Shown in pieces: positions 16,250 to 25,004 of a stretch of DNA of 64,000 nt. Source of the DNA: Lachnospiraceae bacterium (GTDB taxonomy: Bacteria > Bacillota > Clostridia > Lachnospirales > Lachnospiraceae). A model generated the notes under the pieces. That model saw nothing but the letters and a program-made list of their open reading frames with translations. It ran no database searches and was not told the DNA's origin. A program made the translations under genes and the position numbers. Each line of letters starts with the position of its first letter. Positions within the stretch are counted from its first letter, which is position 1. The stretch covers positions 4,464,001 through 4,528,000 of the forward strand of contig AP025576.1 in NCBI GenBank assembly GCA_022845955.1, written 5' to 3'.

Positions 16250-17878
16250 TTATAAAAACATCTGCGCATACCGCTTCGCGTCCTCAAATATAACTGCGGC
16301 TTCCTCCGGCGCTTTCTCCAATGTCCCGTCTACAATCGTAATCGTAGGGATAATCCCTTTGCGCAGGGGACATCTCCGAATGGGATTATAACCCAGTTCA
16401 TGGACACCGGTGCTTCCCCTTGATACATCGCCCAGACACAGGTGCCCGAACCCGCGGGCATAGGTATCAAACATTGGGGCATAGGCCTCATCATGCCAGT
16501 GGAGGACACCATCCGTATGTCCGCACTGAAGCAGCGGGATACAGGCGGCAAGCCCGTCATACCAGCCTTCCCCTGCCAAAAGCAGCTCCGGATTATGTTC
16601 CTTCAGGCGGCACGTCAGCTTCCGGATCCCTTCGTAAAGGCTGTGGCTGGGATCGTTCATCCATACCGCCGCTATGTCAAAAAAGGCGGCATCAAAACCA
16701 TATTCATCCATCAGACCCGTCACCTGGGCAACCAGCCGGTTCTGCCATCTGGGAGCCGCCGGATTCAGGCTGCGGTTGGAGCCATGATCATAGTGGCGGG
16801 ATGCGTCCCAATCCACGCTGCCTCCGTACTGGCTGCCTCCCGGCCCCCGGAATTCGGAGGGCAGTCCCCATTCTTCATAATTGTCGAAATGGCTCCCCAC
16901 AACATTTATACCGAACATAGGCATGACATGAACCCCCAGCTCCTTCGCTCCCCGGCATAATTTCAGGAAACCTTCCTTTCCCCCCATACGTTCATCCGGC
17001 GAATAGCTGCCGTATTTCCAGTAATAACGGCCTTCCCAGCCGGGGAGGTATGCCAGCACGCGCCGTCCCTCCACCTGGCTGCAGATCTTCTTCAGGTTTT
17101 CCAGGACCTGTTCATAATCATGGAACACATAACCGGTCCAATGCTGGCAGTGTATGGCGGCAACCAGGGAAATTTCCCTGGCCCAGTCCGGCACATCGGC
17201 CCTTTTTTCCCAGGGAACCAGCCCGTAGTTCTTCTCCGTTTGCAGCCGGTGGGGTTCATAGATGTCCGCAATACTTCCGCCCTGTCCCACTTCCCATTCC
17301 GGAGTTTCTATCCTGCCTGACATCTGTGTCGCCTTTTCCTCAAAAATCAGCTCTGCCGCAAGCCCCTGCTGTGTATGAACGAAAACAAAACGTTTATCCC
17401 GCACCTGATTATCCAGCGAACGGTAATAGTATAAGCCCCCCGCTTTCGCCTGAAGGATCACAAGAGGGGTCCCCACATCACGCCAGCCTTCCGGGTATTT
17501 CAGGTTGAGGCCTTCCGGCGGAATTTCCCTGGGCCTTGCATCTGTCAGATTGATCAGTTTTCCATCCGGTATCCCATGGACTGTGACCTTAATGCAGCGT
17601 ATGTCTTCCTCATGGCCGGCAATCTGCGCCATAGCCTTTATCCGGATCCCCGTCTCGCAGGCACAGGCATGGATTTTAACATATCCCGGCATTTTCAGCT
17701 GCCCTCCGGCGTAACACAGACCATTTATGTCTGCCGTAAGTTCCTCCTCTCCCTGTTTGATACGCATTCCGGAGGCATCCGGGGCATAAGCGTTCCTGAA
17801 CGTATAAATCATGACGGAAAATGCAATCCCCTTCAGGGTAAAATGAGGGGTCGGAAATGTAAAGCTTAAATCCTGCAT
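16250..17878 (-). CDS. Uncharacterised TIM-barrel glycosidase-like protein
   Basis: 542 residues from ATG 17878, preceded by GGAAGG. The first 200 residues look like a beta-rich domain. The C-terminal 300 resemble a retaining glycosidase TIM barrel of the GH27/GH31/GH36-like kind: VLAYLPGWEGRYYWKYG, GVHVMPMFGINV, then GFDAAFFDIAAVWMND where the Asp in FFDIA sits at the usual nucleophile position, and LLLAGEGWYDG with a possible acid/base. I cannot name a GH family. It lacks a signal peptide. It is the last gene of the importer locus 2 operon, after the YesM-like kinase, so it probably acts on the sugar imported there. Enzymatic activity is inferred from fold-like patterns and context. Confidence 0.65.
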   Translation of the reverse strand: MQDLSFTFPTPHFTLKGIAFSVMIYTFRNAYAPDASGMRIKQGEEELTADINGLCYAGGQLKMPGYVKIHACACETGIRIKAMAQIAGHEEDIRCIKVTVHGIPDGKLINLTDARPREIPPEGLNLKYPEGWRDVGTPLVILQAKAGGLYYYRSLDNQVRDKRFVFVHTQQGLAAELIFEEKATQMSGRIETPEWEVGQGGSIADIYEPHRLQTEKNYGLVPWEKRADVPDWAREISLVAAIHCQHWTGYVFHDYEQVLENLKKICSQVEGRRVLAYLPGWEGRYYWKYGSYSPDERMGGKEGFLKLCRGAKELGVHVMPMFGINVVGSHFDNYEEWGLPSEFRGPGGSQYGGSVDWDASRHYDHGSNRSLNPAAPRWQNRLVAQVTGLMDEYGFDAAFFDIAAVWMNDPSHSLYEGIRKLTCRLKEHNPELLLAGEGWYDGLAACIPLLQCGHTDGVLHWHDEAYAPMFDTYARGFGHLCLGDVSRGSTGVHELGYNPIRRCPLRKGIIPTITIVDGTLEKAPEEAAVIFEDAKRYAQMFL

Positions 17879-17915
17879 CGCAAAAACCTTCCTTTCTGTT
17901 TTGCTTCTTAATTTT

Positions 17916-17945
17916 ACGCAAACTTGGCTCCTGCCAAATTTGCGT
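17916..17945. other. Stem-loop between kinase and glycosidase-like gene (locus 2)
   Basis: 13-bp arms with one mismatch (ACGCAAACTTGGC and its partner) and a 4-base loop, in the 185-base spacer. The minus strand has no U tract after it, so mRNA processing or stabilisation is more likely than termination. Confidence 0.4.
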
Positions 17946-18063
17946 TCTTTACCTAAAGTATATTATTTCCGGGCGTCCGACCATAGGGCATCCGGTTTGG
18001 AATGTGTGTCTTATTTTCTCATGTATCCTCTTTTTCCGTAACCGCTCAAACAAAACTGCCTTG

Positions 18064-19842
18064 TTACTGCGCAGGCCTGCCGGAACCGTTCCCTATATCC
18101 CTCCCCGGAAGGGTCAGAATAACCGTTGTTCCCGCACCTGGTGTGCTCTCTATTTTTATCCCGTACCGGTTCCCGAAATAAAGGCGGATACGCTCTTCCA
18201 CATTGGATATCCCCACATGGCTGAACCGGATCCCATTTTCCTCCGGTTTTTCAGCAGTCTCTTCCGGCCTGAACCCCCTGCCGTTGTCTTCTACCCTCAC
18301 GCACAGCTGTTCTTCCTTAAAAAAAGCATGGATGCTAATGCGGTATTCCCCTGTTTCTTTCTCCGTCCCGGCAAATCCATGGATGATGCTGTTTTCCACA
18401 AAGGGCTGGAGGGAGAACTTCGGAATCCTGCAGTCCCCCGTTCCCGGTTCCAGCGCAGTCGCAATCCGGAAGTTCCGGTTTCTGCGAAAGGACATTACAG
18501 CCGCGTAGTTTTGTACATAATCCAGTTCCCGGGACAGAGTGATAAGCTCTTCCCCGCTGTTTACAAGACGGAGCAGGGATATCAGGGAGGTGGTCATATC
18601 CGCGGCATCTTCGGTACGCTTCAGCCTGGCAAGGGATTTGATGGAATTCAGCGTATTATACAGAAAATGGGGGGTGATCTGCGCCTGGAGGAAGCGGATT
18701 TCCGCCCTTCTTTTCTCGTTCTGTTCTTTCTCGATATCCCGGATCAATTCTCTTATTTTTTCCGACATCTGATTAAAACCGTCTCCCAGCCGCCCTAATT
18801 CATCCTTCCTGGGAATATCCACCCGCGTGTCCAGTACCCCCTTTTCCATATGTGCCATGGCCCTGCTCAAACGGCCGATTGGCGCATTCAGGTAATGGTA
18901 TAAACTCATTGCAGCAATGACGGAAAGCACCGCGGTTATCACCATCACCAGAAGGACCACCCAGGTTATGGCGTGAATGGATTCCTTGCTATTGGCAAGC
19001 GGATTGAAATAAAGATATCTCCATCCATTGGTGCCTGATTTGGCATAGCTTACCAGATAAGTCCTGTCTGCCAGGGGAACAGGGACGACTCCCTTGTCTG
19101 TGTCCAGCATTCCTCCCGCCGACTCCTGCCCAAGCAGCTCCTGGAGCTTCTCCTCCTCAGCCGGAGTCCCCGCCGTATACACTATCCTGCCTTCTCCGTC
19201 CAGAAGAACACAAAAAGCCCCCTTATCCATCGTACGTGCCAGAAGCTCGCGGAAATAATCCGCGGAAAAATTAATCAGCGCCACGCCGATATTGGCGTTC
19301 GCGGAGGATTCATAAATCGTCCGGTAGGCGTAGATAACCGGCCCCTCCTTTTCATTAAAAACCTTCCAGTGAATGGATGCGTCTGCCTGAAGGAAACCGG
19401 AAAAAGGCTCCCGGCGGGTATAATCCCCGGCCAGATTGATCCCGGAGCTGTCCCCTCTTATCAGGGGCAAATCCCCGTCATTCCATAAAAATGCTGCCAT
19501 TTTCAGGGAATCCCCCCGCTGGCTGATCAGGGAATCCAGCTTGGAGGTCAGGAGCAGCAAATCCGAATAATAGATTTCACTTGTCTTTTCCTTCCGGAAC
19601 TGGAGAAATCCCTGAGTGGATTCGGAGGTAACCAGATCATGCAGTATGGTTTCGAAATTATGCATCGCCAGATCAAAATTGGTCATCTGGTTTTCCAGGA
19701 TGCTCATTTCACTTTTCCGGGTATTTTCCGTTAACGATTTCAGCAAGACCCGGTAAGAAAAAATCCCTGTGGTCAGCGTAGGTGCCAGGGTTAATAAAAT
19801 CAGGAAAACCGACAGCTTATACTTCAGGCTGATGTGCCGCAT
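18064..19842 (-). CDS. Sensor histidine kinase (YesM-like, locus 2)
   Basis: 592 residues from ATG 19842, with GGAGGGGG upstream; it overlaps the end of the response-regulator gene by 26 bases, which implies coupled translation. The first helix (LSVFLILLTLAPTLTTGIFSY) and a second near 300 bracket an extracellular sensor domain. A HAMP domain follows, then H392 in QITPHFLYNTL. The ATPase domain shows LQPFVENSIIHG and EDNGRGF. The C-terminal stretch GAGTTVILTLPG is usual. It is expected to phosphorylate the upstream AraC-type regulator. Low similarity to the locus 1 kinase outside the catalytic core indicates a different signal. Confidence 0.93.
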   Translation of the reverse strand: MRHISLKYKLSVFLILLTLAPTLTTGIFSYRVLLKSLTENTRKSEMSILENQMTNFDLAMHNFETILHDLVTSESTQGFLQFRKEKTSEIYYSDLLLLTSKLDSLISQRGDSLKMAAFLWNDGDLPLIRGDSSGINLAGDYTRREPFSGFLQADASIHWKVFNEKEGPVIYAYRTIYESSANANIGVALINFSADYFRELLARTMDKGAFCVLLDGEGRIVYTAGTPAEEEKLQELLGQESAGGMLDTDKGVVPVPLADRTYLVSYAKSGTNGWRYLYFNPLANSKESIHAITWVVLLVMVITAVLSVIAAMSLYHYLNAPIGRLSRAMAHMEKGVLDTRVDIPRKDELGRLGDGFNQMSEKIRELIRDIEKEQNEKRRAEIRFLQAQITPHFLYNTLNSIKSLARLKRTEDAADMTTSLISLLRLVNSGEELITLSRELDYVQNYAAVMSFRRNRNFRIATALEPGTGDCRIPKFSLQPFVENSIIHGFAGTEKETGEYRISIHAFFKEEQLCVRVEDNGRGFRPEETAEKPEENGIRFSHVGISNVEERIRLYFGNRYGIKIESTPGAGTTVILTLPGRDIGNGSGRPAQ

Positions 19843-21526
19843 CGTCCCCCTCCTTTTTTTGACAATCCCTTTCCTCCAGACAGCTTTTCCGGAATTCGCC
19901 GCAGGTTTTACCTGTCGTCCGCTTAAACAGTCTGCAGAAATACCGGTAGTCGGCAAATCCGGTCCTGTCGGCAACCTCCCTTGTATGAAGGCTGCTCTTT
20001 CGGAGCAGCTGCATGGCATGGCCGATTCGTATTTGATTCAGGAAATCCGTATAATTGACGCCCACCTCATCCTTGAACACCTTACAGAAATAGGCACGGC
20101 TCATACAGGCCTTTTCCGCCAGCTGGTCCAGAGTGACGGCTTCCTTATAATGCCGGTACAGATAGCCAGCCGCCTCCCGTATTTCCCTTCTGGATATCTT
20201 ATGCAGGATGATATTGGCCCGGCCGCATTCTTTGACAAGCCCCGTGAGCAGTTCAAAAAAACCGGTACAGGTATCGGCTTTTTCCAGACTGCCCAGCTGC
20301 AGCTCCTGTTTTTCCATACTGTCCCGGAATACGCGCAGTTTTACCGATACCTCCCTCTTTAGTTCCTGCTCCGGCGGTTCCTGGCGGAAAACGGCCTTTC
20401 GGAAATCCTCCAGCCTCTCTTCCGTCTCCTCCGGGCCTCCTGCCATCATGGCGGAAAGGAGTTCTTCCCACTGCGCAAAGGGAAATCTTCCTTTGTCAGA
20501 TTTCCCTTCCGGAAATCTCCCTTTGTCAGATTTCCCTTCCGGAAATCTCCCTTCAGAAAATCCGCTCTCCGGGAATTGTGCCCTGCTATGCCTTCCTGCA
20601 TCCGCCGATCCTGCAATGCTGTCCATAATTGTCCGGTATCCTCTGTAAAACCGGATATGGGCGTATTCCTGCATTCCCCGGAGGCCTTCCGGGATTTCCT
20701 TGAGCTGCATGCAGATCCTCCCCGCACACAAAAAAACCTGGATATCCGCACAGAGGAAACTTTCCTGCAGTATACGCAGCAGCCTTGCCATCAGATTGGT
20801 TACGAGCAGAAAGCTCACTTCCGGGATATAAACTGCCAGGAACAGAAGATTATCTTTGACCGGAGCGCCGTAAATTCTGCAATCCCCGCCGGCCCGCGCC
20901 GCAGCAGCTTCCGTTTTCTCCCATACCGCATCGATATCCTTCCATCTGTCCCTATCCGCAAACTCTGCGATAACCGGTATCCAGGCTCCTCCTTTTACAG
21001 GAATATCCAGACGGATCGCTTGGTCATACATCTGCCTGTATTCCAGTTGGTCCCGGTATACCTGCTGCCAGAATAAACAGCGCAGGTCATGCTGCGCATC
21101 CAAACGCATCTGAAGCAACTGTCTGCGTTCCTGTACTGTCTGTTTTTTTGCCCGTATTTCTCCCGCCATCTGTTTCAGGAATGGAATCAGATTATCCGGT
21201 TCTATTTCGTATTTCAGAAGATATTCCACGGCTCCTGCTTTCATAGCGTCCCTGACATACAGGAAATCGTCGTAATTGCTCAAAACCGCAAAGACCGTAT
21301 CCGGGTAAAGCTGCTTTGCCTGCCGGATCAGCTCCACACCGCTGATTTCAGGCATGGAAATGTCCGTTATCACCAGTTCTGCCGGCGTCTTTTCCAGAAT
21401 CTCCATTGCCTCTTTTGCGCTCTGCGCGGCCATCGGCGTGTGGAAGCCGCAGCTTTCCCAGCGTATCAGACTGCATATATCTTCCAGAATCAGCCAGTCA
21501 TCGTCTACAATCAAAACCTTGTGCAT
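19817..21526 (-). CDS. AraC-type response regulator (YesN-like, locus 2)
   Basis: 569 residues from ATG 21526 behind AGAGGGG; the ORF itself opens 42 codons earlier inside the spacer. The receiver domain carries D8-D10 and phospho-acceptor D55 in VITDISMP, with Lys in LLKYE. The middle 300 residues are family-typical linker, interrupted at about residues 325-349 by a 10-residue tandem repeat (EGKSDKGRFP units). The C-terminal AraC domain contains VTLDQLAEKACMSRAYFCKVFK and VADRTGFADYRYFCRLFKRTTG. It lies between the lipoprotein gene and its kinase in the importer operon, so the regulator is likely made from the promoter it controls. Confidence 0.92.
   Translation of the reverse strand: MHKVLIVDDDWLILEDICSLIRWESCGFHTPMAAQSAKEAMEILEKTPAELVITDISMPEISGVELIRQAKQLYPDTVFAVLSNYDDFLYVRDAMKAGAVEYLLKYEIEPDNLIPFLKQMAGEIRAKKQTVQERRQLLQMRLDAQHDLRCLFWQQVYRDQLEYRQMYDQAIRLDIPVKGGAWIPVIAEFADRDRWKDIDAVWEKTEAAAARAGGDCRIYGAPVKDNLLFLAVYIPEVSFLLVTNLMARLLRILQESFLCADIQVFLCAGRICMQLKEIPEGLRGMQEYAHIRFYRGYRTIMDSIAGSADAGRHSRAQFPESGFSEGRFPEGKSDKGRFPEGKSDKGRFPFAQWEELLSAMMAGGPEETEERLEDFRKAVFRQEPPEQELKREVSVKLRVFRDSMEKQELQLGSLEKADTCTGFFELLTGLVKECGRANIILHKISRREIREAAGYLYRHYKEAVTLDQLAEKACMSRAYFCKVFKDEVGVNYTDFLNQIRIGHAMQLLRKSSLHTREVADRTGFADYRYFCRLFKRTTGKTCGEFRKSCLEERDCQKKEGDDAAHQPEV
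20481..20553 (-). repeat. In-frame 30-bp tandem repeat in the locus 2 response regulator
   Basis: Two full 30-bp units (20481-20510 and 20511-20540, one mismatch) plus 13 bases of a third. A 30-bp period keeps the frame and adds 10 residues per copy. Such repeats change copy number by replication slippage. Confidence 0.8.
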
Positions 21527-21593
21527 GCTATCCCCTCTGTTACACGACGGCAAAAGCCCTGCGGACTGCAGGGTTTCTGCCGAAGCTGTTCTT

Positions 21594-22985
21594 TTACCGG
21601 GCGGCATCCTTTGCCGCATAATCCACCAGAATCTGCTGTACATTTTCTGCAAACTGGTCGGAAGTTATTTTCCCAAGAAGCCATTCATCCATGACATTGT
21701 TCACCTTCTGGTCCGCCTCCTGATAGTAGGAATTATAAGGCACCTTGACGGTATGGTTCATTCCTTCCTCGGCACATTTTTTCCCATTTTCATCCACTGC
21801 GCTTCCCAGACTTTCGTCGATTACCGAATTGGCTACATCCTTAGCCACAGGCACGCCGCCCACGCCGGTTTCCGCCAGCGCCTGAAATGCCGGGGTGCTC
21901 ATGATAGCTTTCACCGCTTCCCAGGCCTCTGCCTCATGCTTACTTCCCTTGAAAATAACAAAGGAATCCACAAACTGGCTCGTGAAGGCTTCCTCTCCTT
22001 TACCGGAAGGAATAGCCGCTATCCCCACACGGAAGTCCGTAATATCCTTGATAGCCCCCAGCCACCAGGTTCCATCCAGAATCATACCGAGCCGCCCTGC
22101 CTTAAACATATCGAACGCGCCCATTACCTTGGTATCCGTAGGACGGGGCATGCTGTAATCGGTACGCAGCATCTCGTCAAACCAGGCATATACTTCTTTG
22201 CTGACCGCATCATTCATGGTCGGATTTCCTTCTTCATCAAACACATTGTTGCCGCCTAAAGAAGTATTGAACATCCCCACGGCAGCCATATAGGGGCCTG
22301 CGGCAAATCCATAGGTTTTTGACGCGCCTTCGCCGCCCGTAAGTGCTTTCGCCATGGCCCTGTAATCGTCAAAACCGGAAGCCTTATTCCAGTCCGCAGA
22401 CGGATACTCCAGGCCTGCCGCATCAAACATATCTTTATTGTAATATACCAGATAATAGTTCAGCCCCGATGGAAGGCCGTAATAACGTCCGTCCACATAT
22501 GCGGAATTTTCAAAGGTCTTTTCATAATACTTGCTCATATCAAAATCATCGGCCATATAATCCGTCAGATCCACCACCTGCCCTTTGTCGATGAGCATAG
22601 GCATATAAGATTCGGCTATCCTTCCGATATCCGGCGCGCTGCCGCCGGCCATCTGGGTAATCACCTTCTGATAATACTCCGGCCATCCGGTACATGGTAC
22701 CTTGTTGATTTTAATCGTTATATTCTTTCCTTCCGCCTCCAGCTGCCGGTTTGCCTCCTCTATCATGGCTGTCCAGCCATCCACTTCATTGGAATACGCT
22801 GCCATGGAAAAAGAGATTTCCACCTTTTCTCCGGCTTCCGCCGGTTTGCTTTCCCCGCTTTGTGCAGCCTGCGTCTGTCCGGCCGCATTTCCCTGCGTTT
22901 CCGTTTTTGCGCCGCCGCAGCCGCACAGCCCCAGAACGAGACTTCCTGCCGTCAGGAAAACCAATACTTTTTTCATTCTTTTCAT
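21594..22985 (-). CDS. Extracellular sugar-binding lipoprotein (locus 2)
   Basis: 463 residues from ATG 22985 with AGGAGG nine bases upstream (the ORF opens 7 codons earlier without support). Signal peptide with basic start MKRMKK, hydrophobic core and lipobox LCGC, lipidated at C23. The mature part has the pattern of CUT1 family 1 binding proteins of about 420 residues (AGGSAPDIGRIAESYMPMLIDKGQVVDLT; GRLGMILDGTWWLGAI). Unlike loci 1, 3 and 4, this smaller protein pairs with MsmF/MsmG-like permeases encoded upstream. The substrate cannot be read from the sequence. Confidence 0.92.
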   Translation of the reverse strand: MKRMKKVLVFLTAGSLVLGLCGCGGAKTETQGNAAGQTQAAQSGESKPAEAGEKVEISFSMAAYSNEVDGWTAMIEEANRQLEAEGKNITIKINKVPCTGWPEYYQKVITQMAGGSAPDIGRIAESYMPMLIDKGQVVDLTDYMADDFDMSKYYEKTFENSAYVDGRYYGLPSGLNYYLVYYNKDMFDAAGLEYPSADWNKASGFDDYRAMAKALTGGEGASKTYGFAAGPYMAAVGMFNTSLGGNNVFDEEGNPTMNDAVSKEVYAWFDEMLRTDYSMPRPTDTKVMGAFDMFKAGRLGMILDGTWWLGAIKDITDFRVGIAAIPSGKGEEAFTSQFVDSFVIFKGSKHEAEAWEAVKAIMSTPAFQALAETGVGGVPVAKDVANSVIDESLGSAVDENGKKCAEEGMNHTVKVPYNSYYQEADQKVNNVMDEWLLGKITSDQFAENVQQILVDYAAKDAAR

Positions 22986-23019
22986 TATAAAACCCTCCTG
23001 ATACATTGTAATGTGTTGC

Positions 23020-23038
23020 GGTTCTTTTTAAAAGAACC
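23020..23038. other. Small hairpin between permease and lipoprotein genes (locus 2)
   Basis: GGTTCTTTT and AAAAGAACC arms with a minimal loop, about 35 bases upstream of the lipoprotein start. It could stabilise the 5' end of a processed lipoprotein mRNA. Confidence 0.35.
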
Positions 23039-23041
23039 ATT

Positions 23042-23881
23042 TTATCCCTTCAATCCGGTCGCGGCGATTCCCTCAATAAAGGAACGCTGGGCAAACAGAT
23101 AAATAAGGAGCAGCGGAAGAACAGCCACCGTGGAGCCTGCCATCAAAAGTCCCCAGTCAACCGCATAGGCGGAACGGAACGAATTGATGATCAGAGGAAG
23201 GGTAAACAGCTCCTCGGTATTCAAATAAATCAAAGGCCCCACGAAATTATTCCAGTTGCCCACAAAGGTAAACATCCCCAGGGTAACCAATGCCGGCTTG
23301 CACAGCGGCAGCATGATTCCTGCATATATCCGCAGATAACCCGCTCCGTCCAGCTTTGCCGCTTCTATGTAAGAATCCGGTACCGACACCATAAACTGCC
23401 GTATCAGGAATACCCCATACGCATTCACCATGATCTGCGGTACAATCAGGGGCAGATGGGTATCCACCCAGCCGATTTTGCTGAAAACCACATACAGCGG
23501 GATCAGGGTCACCTGTGAAGGAATCAGCATCGTGGCAAACAGAAGGCCAAACAGCTTCTTTTCCCCCGGAAACCGCAGCTTGGCAAAAGCGAATGCGGCA
23601 AGAGAACTGGTAAGAAGGACACCGGCTGTAGATACCACCGCGATAAACAGGCTGTTGCCAATTGCCCTCCCTGTGGCCGCCAGCTCAAAAACCTCCCTGT
23701 AATTACCGAAATACAAAGGAAAGGAGAGCCACAGCCGGGGCGGCATTTCCAACGCCTGGCTGTCCGTTAAAAAGGAGGTTTTCAGCATCCAGTAAAAGGG
23801 GAATATCATGGTAACCGCCCCTGCCATAAGCACCAGATGGCTCAGAATATTTTTAATATGCTTCTTTCTGCTAATTGTCAT
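23042..23881 (-). CDS. Sugar ABC transporter permease, MalG/MsmG type (locus 2)
   Basis: 279 residues from ATG 23881, overlapping the upstream permease by 11 bases. Six predicted helices; EAA-loop motif YIEAAKLDGAGYLRIYAGIMLPLCKPAL; C-terminus FIEGIAATGLKG as in MalG-like proteins. It forms the channel with the MsmF-type permease. The ribosome binding site is weak, fitting translation by coupling to the preceding gene. Confidence 0.92.
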   Translation of the reverse strand: MTISRKKHIKNILSHLVLMAGAVTMIFPFYWMLKTSFLTDSQALEMPPRLWLSFPLYFGNYREVFELAATGRAIGNSLFIAVVSTAGVLLTSSLAAFAFAKLRFPGEKKLFGLLFATMLIPSQVTLIPLYVVFSKIGWVDTHLPLIVPQIMVNAYGVFLIRQFMVSVPDSYIEAAKLDGAGYLRIYAGIMLPLCKPALVTLGMFTFVGNWNNFVGPLIYLNTEELFTLPLIINSFRSAYAVDWGLLMAGSTVAVLPLLLIYLFAQRSFIEGIAATGLKG

Positions 23882-24794
23882 AATTCACCAACCTTTTTGA
23901 TACGATAAACTGAATTGCGCTGACCGATCCGGCGAACACCACCAGGACCATGCTTGCCACGCTTGCCGAACCCAAATCAAAATACTGAAACGCCTGGTTG
24001 TAAATATACATGACCAGAGAATAGGTGGAAAACATCGGGCCGCCCCGGGTCATGATATAGGCAAGGTCAAACATATTAAAGGCGTCAATCATCAGCATGA
24101 CAAATATGAAAAAGGTTACCGGGGAAAGCATAGGAAGTGTGATGCTCCTAAACTTCTGCCAGAAGGATGCCCCGTCCATTTCCGCCGCTTCATAATAGGC
24201 AGAGGAAATTCCTTTCAGCCCCGCCAGGAACAGCAGGAAGTAATATCCCATCTTTGACCAGGAGGACATAAGGATAACCGCCGCCCTGGCCCACAGCGGA
24301 TCCGCCAGCCATCCCGGCCCGGCAATCCCAAGCCTCCCCAGCAGATAATTGATCAGCCCCATGTCCGGTGCAAACAGCCAGTACCAGACCATGGCAATCG
24401 CCACCGTTGATGTTACCATCGGCATAAAAAAAGCACTTTTGTAAAATGACAGGCCGCGCAGTTTCTGATTGGCCAAAAGGGCCAGCCCCAGGGAAAACAG
24501 CATGGTCAGCGGTACGATTCCCAGAATAAATATTGCCGTATTCAGCAACGTTTTATAAAAGACATCCCCGTCAAACACAAACACATTCCAGAAATTTCTG
24601 CCGCCCACGAACTCCGGCGTATTCATAAAATCCCAGGAACAAAAACACAGCACTACCGCAAAGATAAGCGGCACCAGTACAAACAGTATCAGCCCGATAA
24701 TCTGGGGCGCTATAAAAAGATAGGCGGCCGTAATCTCTTTCCGGCGGTATCTGCTTTTTTTACCCGGCCGGACCGCCGTATTTTTCCTCTCCAT
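23871..24794 (-). CDS. Sugar ABC transporter permease, MalF/MsmF type (locus 2)
   Basis: 307 residues from ATG 24794 behind GAGGAGG. Basic N-terminus, six helices beginning ITAAYLFIAPQIIGLILFVLVP, and the EAA-loop segment YYEAAEMDGASFWQKFRSITLPMLSP. It is the first gene of a six-gene operon: permease, permease, lipoprotein, response regulator, kinase, glycosidase-like protein. It is divergent from PAS-GGDEF copy B at 25005. A TATAAT at 24893-24898 (minus strand) is a possible -10, without a good -35. Confidence 0.92.
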   Translation of the reverse strand: MERKNTAVRPGKKSRYRRKEITAAYLFIAPQIIGLILFVLVPLIFAVVLCFCSWDFMNTPEFVGGRNFWNVFVFDGDVFYKTLLNTAIFILGIVPLTMLFSLGLALLANQKLRGLSFYKSAFFMPMVTSTVAIAMVWYWLFAPDMGLINYLLGRLGIAGPGWLADPLWARAAVILMSSWSKMGYYFLLFLAGLKGISSAYYEAAEMDGASFWQKFRSITLPMLSPVTFFIFVMLMIDAFNMFDLAYIMTRGGPMFSTYSLVMYIYNQAFQYFDLGSASVASMVLVVFAGSVSAIQFIVSKRLVNYDN

Positions 24795-25004
24795 TCCACT
24801 CCTCCTCTTCTATCTGCTATTTCTATTTCGTATGGTTACAGCATACCCGGAGGATGACAGAGATACAACGATGTGGTTTTTTGAAAGTGTGGATTATATT
24901 GACATTCCATTTTTCCTTATCTTCCGGTCGTTGTCTGCCGATGATACGTATAGAAACAGATTGCTTACCATCCGAAAAACAACCGGAACACAGGAGCGGA
25001 TAAC

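Noticed and set aside
20481..20553. 30-bp repeats as a possible CRISPR remnant
   Set aside because: The repeats are directly adjacent without spacers and lie in frame inside a coding sequence.
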